A stretch of 64,000 bases of DNA from Lineus longissimus (Eukaryota; Nemertea; Pilidiophora; Heteronemertea; Lineidae). Location: the NCBI RefSeq assembly GCF_910592395.1, contig NC_088308.1:4898001-4962000 (forward strand), given 5' to 3'. The translations under genes were made by a program, and so were the position numbers. Positions 37,797 through 48,509 of the stretch are shown here, piece after piece. Position 1 is the first letter of the stretch. Each line of letters begins with the position of its first letter. A model generated the notes under the pieces. It saw only the letters and a list, made by a program, of their open reading frames with translations. It did not search any database and was not told the DNA's origin.

Positions 37797-40700
37797 TAAC
37801 CTTTATAAGAGCTGTATTACATAATTTATGATACATAAATGGGTCTGTCACTTTGATCATGACGTTTGGTAAACGTTTTGTCCTGCTCAAGAGAACATTA
37901 ACTGCACCTATAATACTATAGTATTGACTTTTCGCGTGTCATATGACTCCGCCGGTAAGGTTCTGACGCATGCTGCAAAAAGGTGAACAGAAAGCAAGGT
38001 CAAATAAATTGTTTTCGCGTACGAATCCCGCCTTCTGATATACTTGACACTCACCTTCCCTAACACCCCTAAATCTCCGCCAAATCAACCAATCAAGCCG
38101 CTCTAGGGGTAACCTTCTTCTATCGCTACAAATTAGACGATTTTCTTTGATGGACCGCGCTCTTCGCCAATGAATCCTGCGACGTGAATCTAATTGCAGG
38201 ATGTCCATCCTGATTAAGGTTATTGATTGGCCTCCGAGACGTTGCTGAAAATTGGATTGATCCAAGGTACATGATGTGGGTTAATTAATCATAGAAGCCA
38301 ATTGTGGGCAATCTGGACTAAAGTATGGCTAAAATCGTGTCTTGTTTATTTAGGCAAGGGTCAATCTTCATAGAAGGAGAATTAGTCGTGATATCATGGA
38401 CTTCTTGGTCCGTGGAGAGATGAATAAAGAAAAGTAATGATGTAAAACTTCACTTTTGCACAGAAGGGTCTAATATAAGTGTAAATTTACATGTAGCCTA
38501 CACGAAGTTTTCAGTGATAGTTTTCATCAATTGATAAGCACTTTCTATAATTGCTAACACCATCAGTGTATGGCAGTCATACACTGCTCAACACTGATAA
38601 AAGAGAATCTCTAGCAAATAGTTGTCACTTGGGTCCAAGAGCTTTAATCCGTCGGTTTTGTGTAACTTTCCAAGGTTATAATTTTGGTTACCTCATTGCC
38701 GTCATTCTGCAAGTTTTCGACAAATAACCTCAGGTATTTGTTTTTACCAAAGAGATCTTGATTCTGCTGATAAAACTCGTTGCTGACATCCACTGATGGA
38801 TGTCGTATTTAATGCTGCTAATGAGCACAACGAACGTATTCCAAATTTAATTTCGTTTGATGAAGATGATGGAAATTAGTTAAATTTAGTTTGGTGAAAT
38901 TTCAAGGTTTCGTGGACGAGTAAGTATATACATTAATTAAACCTTTACTTCCAAGAGCCGAGTGTATATCGCGTTAGATTCATCATCTTGAGACACGTGG
39001 TTCAAGAACCACAGACACCGTTAGGAAATCGGTTACCAGTCTGGCGCCCGGTCTGGTGCCGTTGTTGCATTATGAAGGAAACAATGAGCACACGATCGTG
39101 ATTGGCCGCCAGCAATTTGATATTCATATGATATTGGCTATCAAATTTGTAAGGATATGCCACACTTCTACCGTAAAGTGACCTGTTTGCATTGAGCAAA
39201 GCGCCCTACAATTTTCCTTCCACAAGCTCTCTGACTGCTTTTTTACTTCAGCAGTGGTAAGACCACTTCAACTTTCTAGAACCATTTAAGGGCTTCGTGA
39301 TACATTGCACCTTATACTGCGATATGATAATTTCAAGATCTGCAGAATCAGCCTTAGGACGAACTCTGGATCTGGCTCTCCACATACACCTATCGACAGC
39401 CTTCCTGGGTTTTAGTTCTTCCTCCGGCGATGGATTTCCTTACTTCAACGTCTTATCCGCATCTGCGCAATTGCAAACAATAAATCTTGCAGACGATACT
39501 TTTTTCATCGAATATGCATCTATCTTAAAACGAAATGAGATGGCAGTCGTTGCCTGTGGAAGGCATTATTCTTTGGCGTCCGCTGCTGGAGATTTTTCTT
39601 ACTTTTTATGATATTGGATCACGGATGAAATCTTTAAAAAAGATGTCGACGAGTAATTTCATAAACGGTATAAAGGTCTCCCCTTTCCACTAAAACACGT
39701 GACTTTATTGTAAACTCTTGCCAACACCAAAATACTTTACGTTAAAAGTGCAAAATCTAAAGGAGACGTTTCATTTGAGAAATCGTGAAAAGGTCAGATC
39801 TTTCTGAAAGTATATGTATGAGGCTCGTCTGCATGATTCGATTATCTAAAAAGTGTTTCTGATTATAGTCTAGTTCACGAGAAAATGGCACTCAGGTTTT
39901 TGGTTTTTTACGCAGACAATTACAGCTGGTGAACAATCATCTGAAACTTCAGAGTCAGAAGTATCTCAAAATAAATACTTTGTCAGAATCGGACAAAGAA
40001 TGGCCAGAACGAGCCATTTAAAGCGAAATAATGACAACCTTTTTGCAGCCGTTTAAGGCTTTTTTTCAGTGCCATTCTTCGTGAAATTGAGTTTCTGTTT
40101 TTGGTCTATTATATCGTGAATTGGAGTATCTGTTTTTGATCTCATATGTCGTCTCGGAATCAACATGCTTTAATTAGCCATCGACATTGACATTTGATGG
40201 AGAAGGCAGCCCCTGAAGTCAACCCAGAATCTGTCCGTTTCTGTCGAGACTGAAAGAAGAGAACCACACAGTTTGTCTAGACCAGGGTGAAACAGGAGAA
40301 CAATAAATCGCTAAAATCAGTCTAGACCGGATGGGAATCGAAACAATGAACACGAAATCATGATTGATCACTTGTTATTTGATATTCATCAGTTGACTAG
40401 TTATTTCTTCAGGATATCTCCCATTTACTTGTTGAAAGGTACGGCGATCCCGAACTCGTCCTGGTGCGGTTCCGTGATGGGGTCGGTGATGCAGTCCTCA
40501 TGTAGTCATGATACGTTATTCAAAGGCAACACGTCCTCCAAATGAGGTGTTCAAAGTGAATGGTTGTTTGACTTGTAATCAAATCTAAATACGAGGTTTG
40601 CGTTATGAACAGAGGAAGAGAAAGGAGTCATTAACTGATCGGGAAAAGGTAAGGTTTCTCTGGTGAAGACATCCACATTTCAGTACCCATGCGACAGGCG

Positions 40701-42495
40701 ACGGTTCCTTAGACGTCCATCCCGCACGACTATCAGATTCGATGGAGTGACCAATTACCGACCCGGTGTAATGTTTTTGAGTGTTTCTGTTTTTGAGTGT
40801 TTCCCCTCATTGTTTGGGAACGATCAAAAATAGATTGACAAGTTTTTCTGTGTATCCCCCCTATTGAAAAGTCATGGTCTCTCTAGCTGCCTATTGTTTG
40901 GAAACACTGACACATGGGAAACAACCACAGATGTTACACCAGGCTTAGACTTAGCGTTTTCATCATACTATAACTATACGATTGTTATGGTAAGAACTGC
41001 CTGCAGCAACAATCAAGGTGAACTTACCACAACATCGCTCCTTTCTTCCTCTCAAATGGACACCATTGCACTTTTAAGTCTTCAATCCGATTAGTCTTAT
41101 ATCAGCTGAGATATCAAGCTGTCTCTCTAAGTTTGGGGCAGCGCGGTGCTTTCATCACCGCATGCAGTTCAAGAAAGGACACCGAAAATAATTAGACACG
41201 TAATGGTCATGTCGACTATTAAACAATGATGGCATTATTTCTGATTGCTGCTGCAAATGACTGAGAGTTTCGATGTTGCTGAATTCCGAGTACCGAACAC
41301 CAATTGCATTTCGTAATTGTGTGATAGAAACCAGGAAATCCTATTATGCAATGTACGCCAATCACCAGTGGAAACAGGTTAATGTTCCTCATAAACAGAG
41401 CGATTGATATATTGATACTCCCTGTCGGGTGCAAAAACAGGACGCGCACTGTCCAATCTTATCGAAGTTCATTATTGATACAGAAAACACAACATCCCCG
41501 AAGACACCGCAAGAAATTGAACTGGTGGATCTACCGGTAAGCCAGGAAAGCTCTGGTCGCTACCCAAATGATGATTTTCGCCATAAAGATTTTGCGTTAT
41601 GGCCCATAAACGTTACGATGTTCAACAAATGCGCTTTTCGTATCACATGGGCCAGCAGCTCTGGAGCCGTAATGGCTTGTAGGATGACTTGGGTCGTACT
41701 TGTGATGGATGTGGCATGTTCTCTCCATTGATATTTCCTGTTAATCATCCAACAAGATTGACATGAATCAAACCCTGATGTTGGTATGAGTAGTACTACT
41801 ATCTACTATGGGTCTCGAAGTCAGCCGAGGAGAAGGCCTTATCATATCGTCCGGGTCTGTTTTTTTGCGAAAAAAGATACATGTATATACAACCCTCAAA
41901 CCCCACACCGGACCGGAGCATTACGCGGTTTCATTTCTGGGAATAGTTCGGTAAGATTGGAGGTCAATCTACTATTCACCCATAAACCATCTGAAGCAGG
42001 AAACAGCGATATAACCATCAAATAAACCATTTGTAGGCTCACAACCATTCGTGGATATAAGCAACCAGATCAATGACATCTCACTGACGACTTCCAAATT
42101 ACAAGTTACAAATCAGCAAAACCAAGTTACCAGTGAGCTGTAGTCGATTTCGTTACTCTTGGGCGACGGCCTATTCCTTTTCGTGATCGACGAGTTCCAT
42201 TGGGTTTTTTTTTCAAATTGATTACTCTTCAGTGCTTCACTGGTGCGAGGCGCAAGGGTAAGCCAGCATCGATCGAAACCTTCTGTAACATACTCCGGAG
42301 TTCCAGACGCGGTGCTTTGATTGAAGAGCCTGTTAAATTGAAATTTCAAGTCTTGTCTGTTTTGAAGCAATAGCGAAACAGAAGAACAGGAATGCAATGC
42401 CAATAAGACCGACATTACTAAAACACGGAATTCCGCGGATTTCAGCGGATTACGGAACCAAGCACGTTTCCAAAATCCTGGGAGATACTGCTACA
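37797..42495. other. intergenic, mostly unrecognised
   Basis: No gene I can defend. A stretch at 38085-38300 is rich in homeodomain-type sites (GATTAAGG, ATTGATTG, TTAATTAATCA). A GC-rich island at 40436-40513 has a 22-residue minus-strand frame bounded by AG and GTAAAT. The 100-codon minus frame at 42113-42415 has no family signature. Confidence 0.3.
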
Positions 42496-42612
42496 CACGC
42501 GGCAGGCCTGTATTCGTTGTCACAGGCGATTGAGAGATTTCACACAGGCGAGTGAGAAATACCTGTTGTGCGGTAGGGGTATATTCGTTGTCACAGGCGA
42601 GTGAGAGACCTC
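42496..42612. repeat. tandem duplication of about 72 bp
   Basis: The block GTATTCGTTGTCACAGGCGA recurs 72 bp downstream as ATATTCGTTGTCACAGGCGA, with related flanks. It is followed by a 24-bp tandem duplication (CCCATTCAATT at about 42630 and 42654) just outside the left end of the foldback element. Confidence 0.7.
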
Positions 42613-42661
42613 TCCTCCTGATCCTCGTCCCATTCAATTGTATGTCCTATGTCCCATTCAA

Positions 42662-42667
42662 TTTTAA
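42662..42667. other. left target-site duplication of the foldback element
   Basis: TTTTAA directly before the terminal ACAGTCTATT. The same six bases follow the right end at 54455-54460. The uninterrupted version (TCAATTTTAATGCTCTC) is preserved at the 3' end of the neighbouring GPCR paralogue near 56234. Confidence 0.8.
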
Positions 42668-42944
42668 ACAGTCTATTAAATGGATTGGGATTTATTATTT
42701 CTGGGATTGGGCATATGTCTACCAACACCAATACCGGTACTGCCCCTATCAAATGATCTGCGACCCACGGTCAAAGTGGAACAAAAGTTCATCACCACGG
42801 CTCTTACAGTCCATAAGGTCGACTCCCGGTACAAAATAAGATAAAACTCCATGACAATGGTCGTAATCACTAAGAATTTCTAGGCCCGGTACACATTGAT
42901 AGATAGCGCTAATTACCCCAGCAGTAAAATAGGCCTAGATAGTG

Positions 42945-43270
42945 ACCCGGGTCGCTACGTAGCGCCCCGGGACAGATTGTTTGGAGATAGGTTTGTCCCG
43001 GGGCGCTACGTAGCGGCCCGGGACAGATTGTTTGGAGATAGCATTGTCCCGGGGCGCTACGTAGCGGCCCGGGAAGGGTTGGATGGAGTTGGCGTTATAC
43101 TGGGCCGCTCCGTGATAGGCTGTCGGGAGATTGCGTTGTACCGGGGCGCTACGTAGCGGCCCGGGTAGGGTTGGATGAAGTTTGCATTATACCGGGCTGG
43201 TCCGTGATATGTTGTTAGGAGGTTGCGTTATACCGGGTCACCCGGGTAGGGTTGAGTGGAGATGTGGTAT
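42945..43270 (+). repeat. tandem array of GC-rich palindromes, left arm
   Basis: Units of about 51 bp (some near 41) each centre on CGCTACGTAGCG, a perfect 12-bp palindrome, bracketed by CCCGGG or close variants. They are linked by (A)CAGATTGTTTGGAGATAG or GGGTTGGATGGAGTT spacers. Four units keep the palindrome; the inner ones decay. The repeated RYVA peptide in the frame across it is a consequence. Position beside the terminus suggests subterminal protein-binding repeats; that is inference. Confidence 0.85.
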
Positions 43271-43360
43271 ACCCGGGACGGTTTGTTCGACAACGATGCT
43301 ACCTGTGGTTGGAATAATTTTATTAATGATCACCTTGGTTTCTTTTGATGATTAGTTAGC

Positions 43361-44232
43361 CTAAGACCGCAGTGAGGTCTCTAAAATGCGCTACCGGTTT
43401 CACGACAAATCATCCGAATTCCGTAAATATGATATCAAATCGCATGCAGACACAAGCTAGACTTCAGACATACATAATTCTGAAGCCTGGATAAAAGATA
43501 CAATGTACATGTGCATGTAGTACATATATATTGGCCTGGCAAAGTCATGAAGTATAGGCCTTGCTTCAGAGATGTTATGGACATATTAGGTCATTGTCAT
43601 CTGTTCTTTCCTCCGTCTGGATTCTCTCTTGGGATGAGGCACTGCTCTTGATAGGTCTACTACATGCCATCTCAACCAGGATAGGTTTTACCAGGCCTAC
43701 CCCCTCAGAGGAGACTATCTATGCAACTGCAATGACGAATAGGGACATCTTCTAGAAGGATTCTCCTTTGGCCTGCCCCCTCAGAGGAGACTATCCCTGT
43801 AACTGTAATATCGACCAGGGACATCTTCTACAAGGATTCTCCTTTGGGTTGGGGCACTCCGCCCTTGATAGGCCTTCGTCTGTTACGGATCAACTCTGAA
43901 ACAGTTTCAACTCTGAAAGACACCAACTCAACTTTGAAACTGCATCTCCGAAAGTATGAAAGCCTATGACCGCAGTGGGTTCTCTAAAATGCGCTACCGG
44001 TTTCACGACAAATCAACCGAATTTCGTAAATATGATATCAAATCGCATGCAGACACAAGCTAGACTTCAGATAAACATAATTCTGAAGCCTGGATAAGAT
44101 AAAAGATACAATGTACATGTGCATGTAGTACAAATATATTGGCCTGGCAAAGTCATGAAGTAATAGGCCTCGTTTCAGAGATGTTATGGACATATTTATT
44201 AGGTCCTTGTCATCTGTTCTTTCTTCCGTCCG
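43361..44232 (+). repeat. 260-bp direct repeat in two copies, left arm
   Basis: Copy 1 (43361-43622) and copy 2 (43963-44232) share GACCGCAGTG, the block with CTACCGGTTTCACGACAAAT, GCATGCAGACACAAGCTAGA and ATTGGCCTGGCAAAGTCATG in the same order, with a few substitutions and small indels. The mirror pair is at 53500-53765 and 52742-53010 in the right arm, so the duplication predates formation of the inverted structure. Confidence 0.85.
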
Positions 44233-45005
44233 TTTCATATTTTCTTATTGATTTTGAAACCTTTTGTCCTTATATGTTAATGTTTTTGGAACAAAGAGAT
44301 TGATACCCTGTTCACGGATGTGTAACAGCGCACTACTCCATGACTTGTGTAGGCCTACTACTGTACGTGCATGCGTGTGTGCACATACAGTCTGTTGATG
44401 TACACACACGCTGCAGTGTATGCCCTATTCCTAATTGACTCCTTCCCGCGCTCGTCACCAAGGCAACTCCAATTAGACATAAGGAAGTCCAGGCTTCATT
44501 CGTAGATGTTCGTATCAAAATTGCCGAGCACTACCGAAGTTGGATGGGATATAGCAATGCAGCAGGCGGGTGGGAGAGGGGGGGACTCTTATAAATAGGC
44601 TAGGCCTAGAGATAGGTTGTGTCGTGACATGTCCTCGGCGACTGTTGTCTCATCTTTAGGCCTACTCTTGGAATAAGACACCAGCTGGGTGAAACACTAG
44701 GCCTACACCCCCTGCCTTATGAAGTATATAGGCCTAAAGGTTGTGACAATCCTCACTGTTAATTGTCTCATCTCTCCGAACTATGGGTTGTGACTTGTCT
44801 CCAGCGACTATCCTGATAGGCTAGGCTACTAGAGGACACCAAATTTGGTCCTGCCTAATATTATTAACATCATTATCCGCATCATCATCATCATCATCTT
44901 CCGGTAGGCCTAAATGGTAGGGCGCAGTTTGCGCGTTATTAACCATGAAGTAGTTGCTCATTACGCAGACGGTGCACAGACGTTTATAAAATCTTGGTCG
45001 GTGCG

Positions 45006-45421
45006 ATTAAAACGATAAAATCTGGTGGTTAAAATAGTTGTGGTCTACGCGGAGCTGGAGGCTAGGGGTCTTGGCAGATGTTGTCGCTTCTGGGAGGGTG
45101 TTCCAGCTTCTGATCGTTCTGTGGAAGAAGGATGATGCCTCTTGCTGGGTGGTATCTGTCCAGGCCTCGGGTCCTTGGGTCGCCCATGGTGATGGAGTCT
45201 GGGGCGACGAAGTCCACGAGGCTGTGCCGGATATTGTAAAGCACTGTAGTGATGCCTTCCTTCTCTCTTTGAGTGTATCCCACTGTAGGGTTTGGAGTTG
45301 GCGGGTGACAGATCCTGGTCTTCGGTCTCTGTATTCATTGGTGACAAAAAAAATCGCGCTGCTCTTCGTTGAATTCGCTCCAGTAGGTCGGTTGTGACTG
45401 CCCTTTTTACGACTATCTGCA
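45006..45421 (-). pseudogene. dead non-LTR retrotransposon reverse-transcriptase tail, left arm
   Basis: Read on the minus strand, three frames successively give the C-terminal pattern of CR1/Jockey-type reverse transcriptases: VTTDLLERIQRRAARFF, then VLYNIRHSLVDF, then SSFFHRTIRSWNTLPE. At least two frameshifts separate them. The same shifts occur in the right-arm copy. No endonuclease or catalytic RT core is present. The open frames here in either direction are by-products. Confidence 0.7.
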
Positions 45422-46200
45422 TCTTAGTAAGGACACCTTGGTCTTGCCTATGAAGGACACTGTCAGCACCACAGCAGCAGTATGTTGTTCTTTGCGATCT
45501 GTCTCATCTTGGTAGGCATAGCCCCCCCCCCCCCCCCACAGGACACATTGGTTCTGTCTATGATATCATAGGTTGTGACATGCCCTTTGCAACTATCCGT
45601 CTCATCTTGGTACGCGTAGCCCCCCCCCCCCCCCCCCCACAGGACACATTGGTTCTGTCTATGATATTATAGGTTGTGACTGTCCTTTGCGACTATCTGT
45701 CTCATCTTGGTAGGCCTAGCCCCCCCCCCCCCCCCCCACAGGAAACATTGGTTCTGTCTATGATATTATAGGTTGTGACTGTCCTTTGCGACTATCTGTC
45801 TCATCTTGGTAGGCCTAGCCCCCCCCCCCCACAGGACACATTGGTTCTGTCTATGATATTATAGGTTGTGGCTGCCCTTTGCGACTATCTGTCTCATCTT
45901 GGTACAGCATGACACATTGGTCCTGTCTATGGATATTATAGGTTGTGGCTGCCCTTTGCGACTATCTATTGGTTCTGGCTATGATATTAAAGGTGGTGAC
46001 ATGCCCTAGCTTTGCGACTACTGTGTCATCGTGGTGCAACAGGACACCTTGGTTCTGTCTATGATATTATATGTCCTTTGCGAGTCTGTGGTCTCATCTT
46101 AGTATATAGAACACGACACCTTGCCCTGCCTTTTATCAAGGGTTTACATGTCCTTTGCGACTATCTGTTTCATTTTGGTACAATAGGACACCAATCTTTC
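45421..46200. repeat. about 100-bp minisatellite with poly-C tracts
   Basis: Units of about 93-100 bp contain GGACACATTGGTTCTGTCTA, a TATGATAT(T/C)ATAGGTTGTG block, CTTTGCGACTATCTGTCTCA and TAGGCCTAG, ending in 10-18 C then ACA. Four clear copies (from about 45540, 45640, 45740 and 45834) are followed by shorter ones that lack the C run. About the first 220 bp is also in the right arm; the rest is unique to the left side of the loop. Confidence 0.85.
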
Positions 46201-46880
46201 ATACCACATTATGTATGAGCATGACATTTTTGAATGACGAATCATCTTCACAACGAATAACAAGTAGGGCCTTAAATGTCATTTATTTGTCTTTCATTTG
46301 GTGAAAACTTAATCTAATACAGTCATACAAAGTTATGTTATAAGCAGAATACTAAAATGCTATTTTCAGAAGATTTTGTATCTGGGCTGAAGCATAAAAG
46401 AGGTGCAAACAATCATCAGTATTTCTACAGAAAAACTCCATTAAAGTCATCTTTTATACACTACAGTGCATGCCTAAACCTGTCCAAGATGCTAGCCCAA
46501 AAGAGCCTATAATAATACACGCTGCTTGTTTCAAGGGAAGCTGGTTCCAACAAACACAATAATTAGGCCTATATCCAATCTTAATTACTACAACACAATC
46601 GCGTGGCATACACATGGGTGAATTCAGGCCTTTTATGTAATCCCCACGCGTTTATTAAGCGGTCGGGGTGAGGAACTGGGTTGCTTATTGGGGGTCGTGT
46701 GTTGGCGTCCTGTACTATAGGCCTACCTAGCTATAGGGTATAGGCCTACATGGGCCCCTACTGAACATTATTTCGTCTCTCCTCATAGGCCTATGCTTCA
46801 TGATGTATCTGTAACAGCCCCATGGGCATTAACAAGATGAAATAAATTGAATTGTACTATGCTTTACTATAAGAAAACAC
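46201..46880. other. foldback loop, left spacer
   Basis: AT-rich spacer between the minisatellite and the Harbinger transposon. No coding sequence recognised; several TAGGCCTA motifs around 46725-46795. Confidence 0.4.
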
Positions 46881-47181
46881 TTGGGGCCGAACTTATAAAG
46901 CGTGTTTTTCTTTTGTTTAACTTGGACCTGTTTAAGCCTAAACATTTGTAAGACTAGAGGTAGACATGTCCTACAAAACACTGGTGTTCATCGGAAATTT
47001 GAACCACAGAAGGACGTCTGTCCAGCTAGACTAGTCCAGCTGGTGATGCAATGTGAAGCACAGATCGCATTTCCTTTGTTCAGACGATCATGTAATACTT
47101 GGTGAATGGGGTTGACCTTAACTGAACGCCTTTGCACAGCATTCAGCCCATAGGCCGTAAAGTGACGTACATCGCTCGGCA

Positions 47182-48375
47182 ATGTCGGGAAGAAAGAGAA
47201 GTGAGAATTTCACTCCGGACCAGCGGAGAGCTCTAATTGAGCTGCTGAGAGCTCATGAAGATATCGTTGAAGACAAGCGAACGGATGTCCAGGCAAACAA
47301 GAGAAAACAGGCAGCATGGGAGAAGATAGCAGGGGAAATGAATGCCTTATTTCCCGAACGTCCACCGTGCGCATCGAAGGACCTGAAAGACCTTTGGAGA
47401 CGAATGAAGATCAAGGCCAAGGCCGTAGCCCGTGAGAAAAAGATCGACCTTGGTAAAACTGGAGGGGGGACGGCCACTGTAGGGGAGGTAGATGACGAAA
47501 TCCTTGCCATTCTGAATATCATACCTGGGGATCTGCAACAACTACATAATCCTGTGGATGACGATGCCCCTTCCGTTCCTGTAGTTGCTGATGACCTCAT
47601 TGATGAACCCTTACCATCAACAAGCGCTGACGATCTGGGAAGGTAAATATTGGACATCTGTTTGAATTAACTTTCATAAAAAACAGGCAAAGGTATATGC
47701 AGCAAAAACGAAGTGAGATTTACTTATACTGAAATACTATCCAAATGACATCAACTCATCCCTTGAAAAATAAACTACTTTCCGAAATAGAAAAGAAATA
47801 AAATAACAATGCGAAAAGTGATTAGTTATCATGATACTTTATTATGACATTCTATTGGGTTGTTATTAGGCCCGCCATTCTCCACAGTCGTTATAAAAAT
47901 AAAAGATATCCTTCATTATTTTTCAGCTGCACTCCAGCCGCGGAAACATTCCTGAAAGATGTGGATGGGGAAGTTGAATATACTGGAGGTAACTACGATC
48001 TTCACAACAGCTCTGCCGCAACCCCCAGGAAACCACGTTCTAGTAAAAGGTAAGCAGTGAATGGAATACAACGATGTATCAGTCAAATCTAATCACTTTA
48101 CACTATGGACCTCCAACACTTTGGAGTTCCTGACCACACGCGTTGCTAAATGACTTTGCATTCTTCTTTCCAGCCTTGAGAAGAGGGCTACCATGTCCGA
48201 TGAATCTCCTGTCTTAAAGAAGACCGACCAAGCACTTGCCTACCTGAAAGATGAACATGAACAAAAAATGAGTTTGCTTAATTTGCAGCAGGCAGCAAAA
48301 TTTAAGAAGCGTGCCTACGAGGCGAAGATGGACTACTACAAGGAAAAAATTCGAAAACACCGCATTGACCTGTAG
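47182..48375 (+). CDS. Harbinger Myb/SANT-like DNA-binding protein, three exons, 261 aa
   Basis: Exons 47182-47642, 47927-48049 and 48174-48375 join in phase 2 each time, with donors GTAAAT and GTAAGC and pyrimidine-rich CAG acceptors. Total 786 nt, intact. The N-terminus (about residues 8-90) is a Myb/SANT-like trihelical domain: FTPDQRRALIELLRAHEDIV, a spaced Trp in AAWEKIAGEMN, and LKDLWRRMKIKAK. An acidic middle and a charged helical C-terminus (AYEAKMDYYKEKIRKHRI) follow. In Harbinger systems this protein works with the transposase, helping nuclear import and binding of the transposon ends. It lies 0.1 kb from the convergent transposase gene. The frame is undamaged, unlike its partner. 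Confidence 0.88.
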
Positions 48376-48509
48376 CCTATGGATGTATCCTATGACATGA
48401 TGAATGAAATAAAGGTTATAAAAACTTACTGGAAGTGCTGTCTTATGAATCTTTGGCGAAATAAGTTGCCTCGTAGGTTAGCTTCATGATGATGCGCTTC
48501 CTCTGCTGG

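Larger units (their letters stand above)
42668..45638 (+). repeat. foldback left inverted arm
   Basis: Pairs with 51340-54454 on the opposite strand. From the outside inwards it holds unique terminal sequence, a GC-rich palindrome array (42945-43270), a 260-bp direct repeat in two copies (43361-43622 and 43963-44232), a short CTCAGAGGAGACTATC-containing tandem region (43690-43870), a dead reverse-transcriptase tail (minus strand, 45006-45421) and the start of a poly-C minisatellite. It has one fewer copy of the 43.7-kb tandem unit than the right arm. Confidence 0.85.

Noticed and set aside
42113-42415. 100-codon minus-strand frame with a hydrophobic start
   Set aside because: Considered as a secreted peptide; the hydrophobic stretch is short and interrupted and no cleavage or family pattern follows.
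42896-43156. Repeated RYVA-type protein frame in the foldback arms
   Set aside because: Translation of the GC-rich palindrome array; the repeat explains it.
45038-45397. 119-codon plus-strand frame over the RT relic, mirrored at 51584-51943 on the minus strand
   Set aside because: Antisense to a decayed reverse-transcriptase fragment and present only because it lies in the inverted arms; no family signature.
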